Counted from the first letter of the stretch, positions 1 through 8,827 are shown. The stretch: DNA of 64,000 nucleotides from Lysobacteraceae bacterium 2PB (GCA_005502915.1 SCMT01000008.1:62001-126000), one strand, 5' to 3'. Numbers and translations are program-made. Notes: generated by a model from the sequence alone, not told the origin.

Positions 1-501
1 CTTGAAGAACTCGGCGTAGTTGCGCTCCGCGCGCAGCTCCAGCAGCTCCTTGTCGTGGTCGCTGACTTCCGGCACGCCTTCGAGGATCTGCTTGAAGAAG
101 CCGCTTTCCTCGTAGCTCTGCAGGGTGAAGTTGCGCTTGGCCGGCAGACGGATGGTGATCGAGACCTTGCCCGCGTCGCAGGCCGGCGGGATCACGAACT
201 GGGCGCGCTGCCCGGTCGGGAAGGTCAGCGAGACGACCGGATCGACGTCGGTGATGCGCTGGCCGGTGTTGCTCTCGTTCACCACCGCGGTGCAGAACTG
301 CCGCGCGCGTTCGAAGGTGAGCGACGGCACTTCGATCCGCTTCCAGCCGGCGTTCGTTTCCAGGTACAGCTCGCCGGGCTTGTTGATGCAGATTTCCGTC
401 ACTTCCGGCGACGACATGTACTCCAGGATGCCCAGCACGCTGTACTGGTATTCGAGGAAGTCGTTGGAGACGTTGGCGATGGGTGAATTGTCGATGTCCA
501 T
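1..501 (-). CDS. virB11: VirB11 T4SS ATPase, N-terminal part (cut by window edge)
   Basis: The first 167 codons of a minus-strand gene that runs off the left edge. The start is ATG at 501 and the protein begins MDIDNSPIANVSNDFLEYQY. The visible part matches the VirB11 N-terminal domain: a segment on the lines of EICINKPGELYLE, followed by RLPAKRNFTLQSYEESG. VirB11 is the hexameric traffic ATPase at the inner-membrane base of type IV secretion systems. Its Walker A and B motifs would lie in the missing part, so ATPase competence cannot be judged here. It is the fifth gene of a virB7-8-9-10-11 series, the order seen in Xanthomonas bacterium-killing T4SS operons. A 178-bp gap with a hairpin separates it from virB10. 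Confidence 0.93.
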   Translation of the reverse strand, partial: MDIDNSPIANVSNDFLEYQYSVLGILEYMSSPEVTEICINKPGELYLETNAGWKRIEVPSLTFERARQFCTAVVNESNTGQRITDVDPVVSLTFPTGQRAQFVIPPACDAGKVSITIRLPAKRNFTLQSYEESGFFKQILEGVPEVSDHDKELLELRAERNYAEFFK

Positions 502-637
502 GCGGAACCTGTCGTCGACGCAGGCCGTGCAGCTGGCAAGCGTGGGGGTGGCGGGCTGCCGGGGATGGCATGCCCCGGAACGAAAAACGACCGCTTGCGC
601 GATCGCTTTTCGAGGTGTGCCGATCCCGGTGAAGCAG

Positions 638-658
638 GCGGGCCCTGGCGGGGCCCGC
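638..658 (-). terminator. GC hairpin between virB10 and virB11
   Basis: An 8-bp perfect stem (GCGGGCCC with GGGCCCGC, 5-base loop) lies just downstream of the virB10 stop in the 178-bp gap before virB11. No T-run follows on the minus strand, so a full Rho-independent terminator is unlikely. It could be a partial terminator or an mRNA-stability hairpin that lowers virB11 and later genes relative to the core-complex genes. That role is inference. Confidence 0.35.
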
Positions 659-679
659 TGCCGCGGGATCGAAGCGGGA

Positions 680-1933
680 TCAGCGGCTCCGGACCACGCC
701 CGAGAAATCGACGTCCTTGGCGACGTAGATGTTCAGCACGGTGCCCTGGTTGATGGTGACCGTGGCCGGACGCTGGGCCGCCTTGCTCAGCGCCTGGTTG
801 GCGAGGCGCTCGACGGTACGCGCGGTGTTGCTCTCGAACGGAGTCTCGACGATCGTGCCGTTGCTGATGCTGGTCGTCGTCGGGCCGTTCTTGGCGGCGG
901 CGTACTTGAAGGCGTCGCTGATCATGCTGATGAACAGGGCCGAGCTCATCTTGCTGAACCAGTGGCCGTTGTAGTCGCCCGGATGGCCGGCGCCACCCAG
1001 GTTGTCCACGCCCGGACCTTCGAGGATCACGTCCAGGCCGTTCGGCGTGGTGACGCGATCCCAGACCACCGCGACGCGCGGGCCGTTCGGCTCGCCTTCG
1101 TAGCGGCCGAGGGCCTTGGAGCCCTTCGGCAGCAGCAGGTGGCGTCCGTTGATGGAATACACCGGCTCCGTGATGATGCAGGAGGTGTAGCCCGCGTAAT
1201 CGGTGACGATGCGGGTCTCCAGCACGCAGCGGATGTAGGTGCCGCGCACCATCAGCGTGTCGGGATTGCGCAGGTACTGGGCCACGAGCTGCTTGGTCTC
1301 GCTGGCCGGCATCGCCTGCGCCGGCGCATTGGCGTTCTGCTGCGCGGCCTGGGCATCGAGCACGGCCTGCAGGTAGGGCGAGGTCTGCGGCATGCCGCCC
1401 GGACCACTACCGCCGCGACCGCCGCTGTCGACCATGCCCATGCGGCGCTCGGCCAGCGTGGGACCACGGGGTTCCGGCGGACCGGCATCGGCGGCCTCGT
1501 CGCGGCGCGGCTCGCGCTCCTGGATCGGCTCCTGCGGCGGCAGCGGCGGCAGTTCCTGCACCGGCACCGGCTGGGGCTCCTGGACATCGGCGAAATCGGG
1601 GCCGGCGCCACCAGGGCTCTTGGGCAGGTCGGGAATGACGACCTCTTCCTTCTTCGGCTTGGCGACTTCCTCTTCCTTGTCGGACATGAAGCCCTTCATC
1701 ACGACCAGGGTCATGAGGATCAGCAGGACCACGATGCCCGCGAGGAACATCAGCGCCTTGCGGTTGACGCTCTGGGATTCCACCGTCTTCAGCTGCGGCG
1801 CACCAGCATCCAGGTTCGGCTGGTTCTGCGGTGCCTGCTGCTGGGCCGCGTAGTACGGATTGCTGCCCTGCTGATCGTCGGAGGAGTATTCCCCGGCCTG
1901 CCCGGGGCTGTTCGGCGGCAGATTCTGGTTCAC
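680..1933 (-). CDS. virB10: VirB10 T4SS envelope-spanning protein
   Basis: 417 residues. VirB10/TrbI family proteins span both membranes and, with VirB7 and VirB9, form the T4SS core complex. The order is: a cytoplasmic N-terminal tail rich in Gln, Pro and Asn (about residues 1-58), one membrane segment (about 60-81, ALMFLAGIVVLLILMTLVVM), an acidic/Lys and Pro-rich periplasmic linker (about 82-165), and a conserved C-terminal beta-barrel domain. That domain has the family-typical stretch GTYIRCVLETRI, the TEPVYSINGRHLLLPKGSK region and a closing TVTINQGTVLNIYVAKDVDF. Its start overlaps the virB9 stop by 4 bp, indicating translational coupling. Length is normal for the family. Confidence 0.96.
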   Translation of the reverse strand: MNQNLPPNSPGQAGEYSSDDQQGSNPYYAAQQQAPQNQPNLDAGAPQLKTVESQSVNRKALMFLAGIVVLLILMTLVVMKGFMSDKEEEVAKPKKEEVVIPDLPKSPGGAGPDFADVQEPQPVPVQELPPLPPQEPIQEREPRRDEAADAGPPEPRGPTLAERRMGMVDSGGRGGSGPGGMPQTSPYLQAVLDAQAAQQNANAPAQAMPASETKQLVAQYLRNPDTLMVRGTYIRCVLETRIVTDYAGYTSCIITEPVYSINGRHLLLPKGSKALGRYEGEPNGPRVAVVWDRVTTPNGLDVILEGPGVDNLGGAGHPGDYNGHWFSKMSSALFISMISDAFKYAAAKNGPTTTSISNGTIVETPFESNTARTVERLANQALSKAAQRPATVTINQGTVLNIYVAKDVDFSGVVRSR

Positions 1934-2715
1934 TTGTGCTTGTTCCTACGCAGACCGACGACGTTCTTCCCGTGACGGAGGACCAGGAAGGGATAAGTAC
2001 CGTGGACGACGAGCACCCCGTTATCGACCGTGGTGTTCACGAGGAAATCCTCGCCGCCCTCGCGCTCGCGGCCGAACACGGCCGGGAAATCGCCCGAGGG
2101 GAACCGGTTGATGTTGGCCAGGCGGATGTAGGTGAACTGGCCGTCGTCATAGACGTTGACCGGGATCAGCCACTTGTTCTTGGTGCGGGTCGAATACGAA
2201 TAGTCGAAGTAGTACGGACGCGTCTTGTCGAGGCGGATGTCCAGTTCGCTCTCGCGCGGCTTGGGCGCGCCGTCCTTGGCCTCGGCCTCCGCCGCAGAGA
2301 AGGACGTGTTGTTCGGATAGCTGAAGGTGATCTTGTAGTGCACGCCGGCACGCTTGGCCTGCTCCAGCGCGGTCCAGTCGGTGGCGACGACCTTGAGCTC
2401 GAACAGGTACGAGTGCGTCGCGGTGCGCACCATCATGTTGGTATCGACGTCGACGTTCTTGGGCTTGAGATAGAAGACGTTGTCGCGACGGTTGAGCTCC
2501 CAGCCCGAATTGAAGCCGGTGCTGTAGTCGAGGATCTCCTCGCTCGGGCTCAGTTCGATCTGGGTGGTGATGCCCAGGCCGGTGCGCACCTCGTAGATGC
2601 GGTCGGGTTCGTATTCGTACTCGACGATGACCTGTGCGAACGCCGGCATCGCCAGCGTCATCGACGCCAGCACGCACAGCAGGACCGCATAGCAAGAGCG
2701 ATGCAAGCGACTCAT
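1930..2715 (-). CDS. virB9: VirB9 T4SS core-complex protein
   Basis: 261 residues. VirB9 is a periplasmic/outer-membrane core-complex subunit. The start chosen is ATG at 2715, because it gives a clear signal peptide (about residues 1-27, ending MTLAMPAFA) and overlaps virB8 by 4 bp. The longer open frame upstream is only virB8 in another frame. The mature part has the VirB9/CagX pattern: an N-terminal beta domain (EVRTGLGITTQIELSPSEEI) and a C-terminal domain containing PYYFDYSYS and a closing stretch GTYPFLVLRHGKNVVGLRR. That C-terminal domain is the part that packs against VirB7 and VirB10 in the outer-membrane layer. Confidence 0.95.
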   Translation of the reverse strand: MSRLHRSCYAVLLCVLASMTLAMPAFAQVIVEYEYEPDRIYEVRTGLGITTQIELSPSEEILDYSTGFNSGWELNRRDNVFYLKPKNVDVDTNMMVRTATHSYLFELKVVATDWTALEQAKRAGVHYKITFSYPNNTSFSAAEAEAKDGAPKPRESELDIRLDKTRPYYFDYSYSTRTKNKWLIPVNVYDDGQFTYIRLANINRFPSGDFPAVFGREREGGEDFLVNTTVDNGVLVVHGTYPFLVLRHGKNVVGLRRNKHK

Positions 2716-3782
2716 CGGGTGCCTACTCCATTGACTTGATTGGGGGCTTGCGGCTGACCGGCCGGAACGGTGCCGGCGGGCGCGGCGGGATACTGCTGCG
2801 GCGCGGCGCCGCCCGGGAGGCCGAAGTCGGGCGCGGCCGGAATCTGTTGCTGGCCCGGCATCGGTTGGCCAGGCATCGGCTGACCCTGGACCGGCTGGCC
2901 CGGATAGGGCTGGCCCGGCATCGGCTGGCCCGGGACAGGCTGGCCGGGAACGGGCTGACCAGGATACGGCTGGCCCGGCATGGCGCCCTGGACCGGATAG
3001 CCGGCGGCCGGGGCCTGCGGAGCGGCGGTCACCGGGTTCTCGACCGGCGGCGAAGCGGCGTAATCGTTGTCGACCGTGTACTCGACGACCTGGAAGCCCA
3101 GCGGATTGTTGTAGCGCTGCTTCTCGTTCATCTCGAGATTCGGCTTGTAGGTGAACTCTAGGCGCGCGATCTTGCTGTCGAGCGGCTTGGTGTCGCCGCT
3201 GCGCTTGTCGTACAGCACGCGCTGGAAGCGCACGGTCGCGCTGGTACGCGCACGATCGCCCTGTCCACGGCGATCCAACTGCATGCTGAGGATCTTCACG
3301 CGCACCGCCTTGTCCTTGCCGTAGAGCTTGAACGGGCTTTCCGGGTTGGTGCGCGCATGGGTGGCGCTGTACCCGGCGCGGACGTCGGGCGAGGACATCA
3401 CGTGCACCAGTTCCCAGTCGCGCAGGGTCATCATGGCCACGTCGAAGGACTCGCGGGCGGTGATGTACTGGGCGATGTTCGCGCGGTTGACCGCTTCGCT
3501 GGCGGTGATGCTGTTCTTGCTGGTGAAGTCGCCGCGCAGGGTGGCGACCGTGGCCTGGCCGGTGTAGGCATCGGCGAGGATCAGGTACGGGACTTCCTTC
3601 TTCAGCGGCAGGATGTAGATGAAGCCGCCGAGCATGATGAGGACGATCACGACGGCGACCGTCGCCACCGTCCATGCGCGTTTCTCGCTTCGCCGGGCGA
3701 TGTCCGCGATGGTCACTTCGAAGTTGATGCCCTTGGCGGCGGTGTTTTCCACCTGGGCCGTGTTTTTCTGCTTGCCGAACAT
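2712..3782 (-). CDS. virB8: VirB8 T4SS inner-membrane protein with Pro-Gly-Gln repeat tail
   Basis: 356 residues, against about 230-240 for plain VirB8 proteins. Residues 1-35 are cytoplasmic. One membrane segment follows (about 36-60, with TVATVAVVIVLIMLGGFIYI), then the periplasmic NTF2-like VirB8 domain (about 61-235) with TLRDWELVH and a closing segment NPLGFQVVEYTVDND. After it comes a 110-residue Pro/Gly/Gln/Ala-rich tail holding nine 5-residue units of the PGQP type (residues 268-312). VirB8 joins the inner-membrane complex to the periplasmic stalk. The tail is probably disordered and periplasmic; its purpose is unknown. The stop overlaps the virB9 start by 4 bp. Confidence 0.94.
   Translation of the reverse strand: MFGKQKNTAQVENTAAKGINFEVTIADIARRSEKRAWTVATVAVVIVLIMLGGFIYILPLKKEVPYLILADAYTGQATVATLRGDFTSKNSITASEAVNRANIAQYITARESFDVAMMTLRDWELVHVMSSPDVRAGYSATHARTNPESPFKLYGKDKAVRVKILSMQLDRRGQGDRARTSATVRFQRVLYDKRSGDTKPLDSKIARLEFTYKPNLEMNEKQRYNNPLGFQVVEYTVDNDYAASPPVENPVTAAPQAPAAGYPVQGAMPGQPYPGQPVPGQPVPGQPMPGQPYPGQPVQGQPMPGQPMPGQQQIPAAPDFGLPGGAAPQQYPAAPAGTVPAGQPQAPNQVNGVGTR
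2847..2981 (-). repeat. virB8: Nine 15-bp units coding for a PGQPx repeat in virB8
   Basis: Nine consecutive pentapeptide units (MPGQP, YPGQP, VPGQP and variants; one unit is VQGQP and the last ends in Gln). The DNA units differ by several silent and coding changes, unlike the near-identical units in chpA, so this repeat looks older or under selection on the peptide. The periodicity resembles collagen-like or elastin-like extended linkers. Confidence 0.9.
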
Positions 3783-3861
3783 GAGCGGAGCCTGTGGACC
3801 GGTTGGGTTGGGGGAATGCGTGCTGTCGCCGTTGCGCCGGACGGACCGGCGCGGCGCCCGG

Positions 3862-4284
3862 TCAGGGCGTCGTGGCGCCGCCGGACGACACGCGGACGAC
3901 GATCTCGTCGCCGCTCACGCCCACCGAGACCTGCTGCGCGGCGAAGGCCGCGTTGAGCTGGGACACGGCTTCCTGCAGGCTCGGCGTGCGGATCTCGGCC
4001 ACCGCGCTGTGCAGGGTGTAGTCCATCGGATGGCGATAGGTCAGGACCATGTTCGAGTCCTTGGCCCAGCGCTCGAGCATCGCCTTGAGCGTGCCGTCCA
4101 TCGGCGATGCGTAGAACAGGTAGGTGTCCTGCAGCGGGATCGCCTGGGTTTCCTCGGCGAAGCGGTTGATGTTCTTCCAGCGGCCGCCGAAGTCGGGCGC
4201 AGGACGCGTCGCGCAGCTGGACAGCGCGACCACGGCCGCGAGGACGAGCAGGAACTTGGTGAGGATCGAGATCGTAGGTTTCAC
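3862..4284 (-). CDS. virB7: VirB7-type outer-membrane lipoprotein with N0-like domain
   Basis: 140 residues if started at GTG 4284; there is no ATG close by, and GGGTGG lies just upstream as a possible ribosome site. The signal peptide ends in a lipobox LSSC with lipidated Cys24. After a short linker that would hold the VirB9-binding strand (ATRPAPDFGGRW), residues about 55-133 form an alpha/beta domain (LFYASPMDGTLKAMLERWA ... SQLNAAFAAQQVSVGVSGDE). This looks like the N0 fold of secretins, a known peculiarity of VirB7 in Xanthomonas T4SS; most other VirB7 proteins are only about 50 residues. It is the first visible gene of the operon. A 79-bp gap separates it from virB8. Confidence 0.88.
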   Translation of the reverse strand: MKPTISILTKFLLVLAAVVALSSCATRPAPDFGGRWKNINRFAEETQAIPLQDTYLFYASPMDGTLKAMLERWAKDSNMVLTYRHPMDYTLHSAVAEIRTPSLQEAVSQLNAAFAAQQVSVGVSGDEIVVRVSSGGATTP

Positions 4285-4811
4285 ACGCCACCCGGATGGA
4301 GTTCTGGAAGATTGAGTGCGACGACCGCCCTGCCACGGCACGGGCCGGACAAGGCGGAGAATGGCTGCGACCGCGCGCGGACGCGCAGGCCCCGGGCAGC
4401 GCTCGGCGCGCCCGGTGGAAACGTCTGGAAGGAATGGCACCAGTGCCGATACGGCCCGGAGGGTCTCCACGGAATCCCTGTTGTCACGTTGGATCAGGCC
4501 CCCTTTCTGCACCGATCTCCGCCAGCCCGGTCCGTGATCCGGAACCGACGGCGTCCTTGTTGACTTCACCCGATTGCGCTCCCCTGATGCCGTGCGATCC
4601 GCCGCATCCGAAAGCCGGCGACACGCCAGGAGATCGCATCCATGGCTGCGTGAATGGAACATATCCCGATCCGATGCGACGGGTCAAGGAACCGGACGCA
4701 TGCGTATCGCCCGACGCCGCGGTCGCGGGGCCGCAACCCGGAGCGACGAGGTTGCAGTTGAAACGATCTGCGTGTAATGCGCGCTGTGGGCACGGGCCTG
4801 GCCGGGCGCGC
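4285..4811. other. 527-bp gene-free stretch upstream of virB7
   Basis: No convincing gene was found on either strand. Open frames here have no recognisable domains and overlap lolD out of frame. The stretch separates the lolD stop from virB7 and must hold the virB operon promoter, but no clear -35/-10 pair on the minus strand could be picked. Base composition is like the neighbours. No virD4 coupling protein gene lies here, although virD4 is next to virB7 in several Xanthomonas loci. Confidence 0.6.
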
Positions 4812-5528
4812 TCAGCCCACCTGGCGCAGGCGGCCTTCGTGCAATTCGAGGACGCGATCGAGGCGATGCGCCAGTTCGCGGTCATGGGTCACCAGCACCA
4901 GGCTGGTGCCCTGCTCGCGATTGAGCGACAGCATCAGTTCGAACACCGACGCGGCGGTCTTCTCGTCGAGGTTGCCGGTGGGCTCGTCGCCGAGCACGCA
5001 GGCCGGGCGGTTGACCAGGGCCCGGGCGACCGCCGCGCGCTGGCGCTCGCCGCCCGAGAGCTCGCCGGGCTTGTGTTCGAGCCGGTGGCCCAGCCCGACC
5101 GCGGTCAGCAGGTCGCGCGCGCGCCGGTCCGCCTCGGCGTTCGCGCCGCCAGCCAGCAGCACGGGCAGCATCACGTTCTCCAGCGCGGTGAACTCCGGCA
5201 GCAGGTGGTGGAACTGGTACACGAAGCCGAGGGCGCGGTTGCGCAGGCGCCCGCGCTCGGCGTCCGAGAGCGCGCTCATGCGATGGCCGGCGACATGCAC
5301 TTCGCCGGCGGTCGGCGTATCCAGGCCGCCGAGCAGGTGCAGCAGCGTGCTCTTGCCCGCACCGGAGGCACCGACGATCGCCACGGTCTCGCCGGCGCGG
5401 ACCGCGAGGTCGAGGCCTTCGAACACCGGCGTGCGCAGCTTGCCCTCTGCGTAGGTCATCGACAGCGATTCGGCGCGCAGCACGCAACCATCGGCGGAGG
5501 TCGTCGTCGCGATCGTCCGCTCATTCAT
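4812..5528 (-). CDS. lolD: LolD, ATPase of the lipoprotein-releasing ABC transporter
   Basis: 238 residues. LolD drives extraction of lipoproteins from the inner membrane for hand-over to LolA. ABC motifs are in order: Walker [10 protein letters not shown] (about 53-61), Q-loop in [14 protein letters not shown] (the LLPEFTA stretch is typical of LolD), signature LSGGERQR, Walker [10 protein letters not shown], and H-loop VTHD. The gene overlaps the lolC-type permease gene by 8 bp and is last in the sdhE-ygfX-lolC-lolD string. Confidence 0.97.
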   Translation of the reverse strand: MNERTIATTTSADGCVLRAESLSMTYAEGKLRTPVFEGLDLAVRAGETVAIVGASGAGKSTLLHLLGGLDTPTAGEVHVAGHRMSALSDAERGRLRNRALGFVYQFHHLLPEFTALENVMLPVLLAGGANAEADRRARDLLTAVGLGHRLEHKPGELSGGERQRAAVARALVNRPACVLGDEPTGNLDEKTAASVFELMLSLNREQGTSLVLVTHDRELAHRLDRVLELHEGRLRQVG

Positions 5529-6768
5529 AGCGCAGCGCCTCCGCCGGGGCCGTGCGCGCGGCGCGGCGCGCGGGATAGAGGGTGGCGAGGAAGGACATGA
5601 CCAGCGCGACCAGCGCGATCAGGCCCACATCCGACGCGTTCAGTTCGGTCGGCAGGCCGGTGATGTAGTACACGTCCGCCGGCATCAGCTCGACGCGGAA
5701 CAGGCGTTCGATGGCGCGCAGGATGTTCTCGAGGTTGAGGGTGAGCAGGATGCCGCCGACCACGCCCGAGACCGTGCCGATGATGCCGATCAGCGACCCC
5801 TGGACGATGAAGACCTGCATCACGCCGAACGGGGTCAGGCCCAGCGTGCGCAGGATCGCGATGTCGGCCTGCTTGTCGGTGACCAGCATCACCAGCGAAT
5901 TCACCAGGGTGAAGGCGCCCATCAGGATGATCAGCGACAGCAGGATCGCCATCATCGTCTTCTCCAGCTTGAGCGCGCGGAACATGTTCGCGTTCTCGCG
6001 CGTCCAGTCGCTGACCCGGTACACGCCCTTCAGGCGCCAGGCGAGGTCGTGGGCGACATCGAAGGCCAGGTTCATGTCGTGCAGCTTCAGGCGCACGCCG
6101 GTGACGCCCTCGCCCATGCGCAGCAGGCGCTGCGCGTCGCCGACATGGATCACGGCGAGGTTGCGGTCGAATTCCTGGTGGCCGACCTCGAACAGTCCGG
6201 TCACGGTGAAGCGCTTGATGCGTGGCACGGCGCCCACCGGCGTGCTCTGGAACTCGGGCGTGTAGACCATCACCGAGTCGCCGACGCCGACGCCGAGCCA
6301 GAGCGCGAGCTCGCGGCCGAGCACGATGTTGTATGCACCCGGCTTCAGGGTCTTCAGCGAGGCACCATCGACCATCTTCGAGGCGATCACCGAAACCGTG
6401 GCTTCCTGCACGGGATCGATGCCGCGCAGCAGCGCGCCTTCCTCACGTGGGCCCTGGAGCATCACCGGGCGCTCGACATACGGCGCCGCACCGGCGACGC
6501 GCGGATCCTTCTTCGCTTCGGCCACCGCGCGGGCCCAGTCCAGCATGGGCTCGCCGTCGGCGGTGATGGTGGCGTGCGCGGCCATCTGCAGCATGCGGTC
6601 GCGGATCTCGCGCTGGAAGCCGCTCATCACCGCCAGCGTTGTGATCAGCGCAGCCACGCCCAGCGCGATGCCCAGCATCGATGCGAACGAGATGAAGGAG
6701 ATGAAACCGTTGCGGCGCTTGGCGCGGAGATAGCGCAGGCCGATGGCGACGGACAGGGGTCTGAGCAT
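5521..6768 (-). CDS. lolC: LolC/LolE family lipoprotein-releasing permease
   Basis: 415 residues from ATG 6768, which is chosen because [20 protein letters not shown] is the usual family N-terminus. An upstream extension of the open frame is ygfX sequence in another frame. There is one N-terminal membrane segment (about 27-50), a large periplasmic domain, and three C-terminal membrane segments from [20 protein letters not shown] on, ending [21 protein letters not shown]. The cytoplasmic segment after the second membrane helix ([14 protein letters not shown]) contacts LolD. Only one permease gene is present, as in species with a single LolF-like homodimeric permease, so LolC versus LolE versus LolF cannot be settled here. 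Confidence 0.93.
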   Translation of the reverse strand: MLRPLSVAIGLRYLRAKRRNGFISFISFASMLGIALGVAALITTLAVMSGFQREIRDRMLQMAAHATITADGEPMLDWARAVAEAKKDPRVAGAAPYVERPVMLQGPREEGALLRGIDPVQEATVSVIASKMVDGASLKTLKPGAYNIVLGRELALWLGVGVGDSVMVYTPEFQSTPVGAVPRIKRFTVTGLFEVGHQEFDRNLAVIHVGDAQRLLRMGEGVTGVRLKLHDMNLAFDVAHDLAWRLKGVYRVSDWTRENANMFRALKLEKTMMAILLSLIILMGAFTLVNSLVMLVTDKQADIAILRTLGLTPFGVMQVFIVQGSLIGIIGTVSGVVGGILLTLNLENILRAIERLFRVELMPADVYYITGLPTELNASDVGLIALVALVMSFLATLYPARRAARTAPAEALRYE

Positions 6769-6790
6769 GTGCGGGCGTCGAAGGGGCCAG

Positions 6791-7228
6791 CTATGGTGCC
6801 ACCGGCCCGCCGATTCGCACAGCAGCGCGTGCGGCCACCACCAGGCGCAGTTCACGCCGCGTTGCGGGGTCGAGGACGTCCGGCCACAGCGCAAGGCGAT
6901 GCCCGCGCCCTGCCCCGTCGCGCCAGGACAGGAAGGCCAGCGCGCCGCGCCAGCGGACATCGAAGCCGTCCACGGCCTGCCCCGCCACGGTGACGTCGCC
7001 CTCGGCCGGCACCACGATCGGCAGCGGTGGGATGCGGGCATGATGCCAGGCGGACCCTGCGGCCCAGCCGGCCACGACGGCCGCCAGCGGCCAGGCAACG
7101 ATGGCGGGCAGGTTCGAAGCCCAGATCGACAGCGGCGCCAGGACGGCCAGTGCGCACAGCGCGGCCGTCACCCAGCGCGAGGGCCGCCACTCAAACCGGC
7201 AGGGCGCGGATGCGTTCGACGATCGCAT
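6791..7228 (-). CDS. YgfX/CptA-type membrane protein
   Basis: 145 residues from ATG 7228; no other start fits before the conserved stretch [10 protein letters not shown]. This start lies inside sdhE, overlapping its 3' end by 38 bp. Two membrane segments follow (about 18-57), then a soluble C-terminal part ([20 protein letters not shown] ... [11 protein letters not shown]). YgfX proteins are encoded next to sdhE/ygfY in many proteobacteria. They were described in E. coli as a toxin acting on FtsZ/MreB with YgfY as antitoxin; that view competes with the SDH assembly role of YgfY. The overlap with sdhE supports coupled translation. The family call rests on context and N-terminal pattern. Confidence 0.82.
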   Translation of the reverse strand: MRSSNASAPCRFEWRPSRWVTAALCALAVLAPLSIWASNLPAIVAWPLAAVVAGWAAGSAWHHARIPPLPIVVPAEGDVTVAGQAVDGFDVRWRGALAFLSWRDGAGRGHRLALWPDVLDPATRRELRLVVAARAAVRIGGPVAP

Positions 7229-7454
7229 GCAGGTCGGCGTCCTCTGCCGTTTCGTAGCCCAGGAACCAGCGCCACAGGCGGTCGTCCTCGCAGGCCAGCA
7301 GGCGATCGAAGACCGCGCGCTCGGCGGCATCGGCTTCCAGCCAGCGCCCGGCCAGGTAGCGTTCCATCAGCTGGTCGAGCTCGCGCATGCCGCGACGGCT
7401 GCGCCAGCGCAGCTTCTGCAGTTCGAGGCGTTCGGCATCGGTGGGTTCGCGCAT
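7191..7454 (-). CDS. sdhE: SdhE, FAD assembly factor for succinate dehydrogenase
   Basis: 87 residues, the usual size. The signature RGxxE is present as RRGMREL (about residues 20-26), with the helical-bundle pattern [18 protein letters not shown]. SdhE (YgfY; human SDHAF2) promotes covalent attachment of FAD to SdhA. The gene sits downstream of sdhB with only a MAPEG gene between, starts 1 bp after that gene ends, and overlaps ygfX. Confidence 0.96.
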   Translation of the reverse strand: MREPTDAERLELQKLRWRSRRGMRELDQLMERYLAGRWLEADAAERAVFDRLLACEDDRLWRWFLGYETAEDADLHAIVERIRALPV

Positions 7455-7455
7455 G

Positions 7456-7875
7456 TCAGCCGGCCAGGTGGATCGCCAGCCGCACCCACAGCGCCAGCAG
7501 GATCGCGGCGCCGAGCAGGTAGGCGCGGAAGCGGTGCATGACCTTGTTGTAGCTGCACTGGATCGCGCTGTGCAGCGCGCGCGCGGCGACGAAGGCCCAG
7601 GCCAGCGCCAGCGTCGCGGTGTCGTGCAGGCCGGTGATCGCGCAGACCGCCAGCCCGAAATAGAAGAGCACCGGCAGTTCGAACAGGTTGCGGAAATTGT
7701 CCGCGGGACCGCTGTCGGTCAGCATCGCGGCCGACTGGGCGGAGGTCGCCACCGCCTGCGGATGGATGCGCTCGCGCTTCATCTGCGCGACGCGGCGGCG
7801 GTACATGGTCATCAGCACGACGAAGGTGAGCGCGACCATCGCGACGCCCGGCAGCAAGATCGTGTGATTCGTCAT
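7456..7875 (-). CDS. MAPEG-family membrane protein
   Basis: 139 residues with about four membrane segments ([20 protein letters not shown] at the N-terminus, [17 protein letters not shown], an [15 protein letters not shown] helix and [16 protein letters not shown]). The [10 protein letters not shown] and ARALHSAIQ patterns are those of MAPEG proteins, which include glutathione-dependent membrane enzymes. The real substrate of bacterial members is generally unknown. It lies between sdhB and sdhE on the same strand. Confidence 0.85.
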   Translation of the reverse strand: MTNHTILLPGVAMVALTFVVLMTMYRRRVAQMKRERIHPQAVATSAQSAAMLTDSGPADNFRNLFELPVLFYFGLAVCAITGLHDTATLALAWAFVAARALHSAIQCSYNKVMHRFRAYLLGAAILLALWVRLAIHLAG

Positions 7876-7945
7876 TCTTCACCTCGTAGGGCGGGCTTTC
7901 ATCCCGCCATTGCCGCGCATCCGTTGCAACACCCCTGTCGAGGAC

Positions 7946-7978
7946 GCCTCGTGAAGACGGGCGCACGAGGCGCCCGTC
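7946..7978 (-). terminator. Interlocked hairpins downstream of sdhB
   Basis: Two overlapping inverted repeats: GCCTCGTG (7946-7953) with CACGAGGC (7964-7971), and GACGGGCG (7956-7963) with CGCCCGTC (7971-7978). Only one stem can form at a time. They lie between the sdhB stop and the MAPEG gene. There is no T-run; processing or partial termination between the SDH genes and the downstream string is possible. Confidence 0.4.
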
Positions 7979-7996
7979 GAGGGGTGATCGCGCGGA

Positions 7997-8782
7997 TCAG
8001 ACCTGTCGTGCCAGCATCAGCTTCTTGATCTCGCCGATCGCCTGCGCCGGGTTCAGCCCCTTCGGGCAGGTCCGCGCGCAGTTCATGATCGTGTGGCAGC
8101 GATAGAGCTTGAACGGGTCTTCCAGGTCGTCCAGGCGCGCGCCGGTGTCCTCGTCGCGGCTGTCGATGATCCAGCGGTAGGCCTGGAGCAGGATCGCCGG
8201 GCCGAGGTAGCGGTCGCCGTTCCACCAGTAGCTCGGGCAGCTGGTGCTGCAGCAGGCGCAGAGGATGCACTCGTACAGGCCGTCGAGCTTGGCGCGGTCT
8301 TCCTTCGACTGCAGGCGCTCCTTGTCCGGCGGCGGCGCGCTCTGGGTGCGGATCCACGGCTTGATCGACGCGTACTGCGCGTAGAAATGCGTGAGGTCCG
8401 GCACCAGGTCCTTGATCACCGGCATGTGCGGCAACGGGTAGATCGGCACTTCCTGCTTCGTGCAGTCCTCGATGGCCTTGGTGCAGGCCAGCGTGTTGGT
8501 GCCGTCGATGTTCATCGCGCACGAACCGCAGATGCCTTCGCGGCAGGAGCGGCGGAAGGTCAGCGTCGGGTCGATCTCGTTCTTGATCTTGATCAACGCG
8601 TCCAGGACCATCGGGCCGCAGGTGTCGAGATCGACTTCGTAGGTGTCGGTGCGCGGATTCTCGTCGTCGTCCGGGCTCCAGCGATACACCTTGAACTCGC
8701 GCACGCGCTTGGCGCCGGCAGGCGCGGAGAAGCGCTTGCCCTTGTGGACCTTGGAATTCTTGGGAAGGGAAAACTCGGCCAT
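7997..8782 (-). CDS. sdhB: Succinate dehydrogenase iron-sulfur subunit
   Basis: 261 residues. SdhB carries electrons from FAD in SdhA to the membrane quinone site. The [2Fe-2S] ligands are in [22 protein letters not shown] (given here as two overlapping motifs, CREGICGSC and NTLAC). The [4Fe-4S] and [3Fe-4S] ligands are in [16 protein letters not shown] and [14 protein letters not shown]. All expected cysteines are present. The N-terminus is longer than in E. coli SdhB by about 20 residues, as in other Xanthomonadales and alphaproteobacteria. Confidence 0.98.
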   Translation of the reverse strand: MAEFSLPKNSKVHKGKRFSAPAGAKRVREFKVYRWSPDDDENPRTDTYEVDLDTCGPMVLDALIKIKNEIDPTLTFRRSCREGICGSCAMNIDGTNTLACTKAIEDCTKQEVPIYPLPHMPVIKDLVPDLTHFYAQYASIKPWIRTQSAPPPDKERLQSKEDRAKLDGLYECILCACCSTSCPSYWWNGDRYLGPAILLQAYRWIIDSRDEDTGARLDDLEDPFKLYRCHTIMNCARTCPKGLNPAQAIGEIKKLMLARQV

Positions 8783-8827
8783 GATCTGATCCGGAATGCG
8801 CGGACGGGGCGGATGCCCCGCGCGCGG

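Noticed and set aside
4285-4811. Possible small gene or virD4 remnant upstream of virB7
   Set aside because: No frame here shows any VirD4 or other recognisable pattern; the open frames overlap lolD out of frame and have atypical composition.
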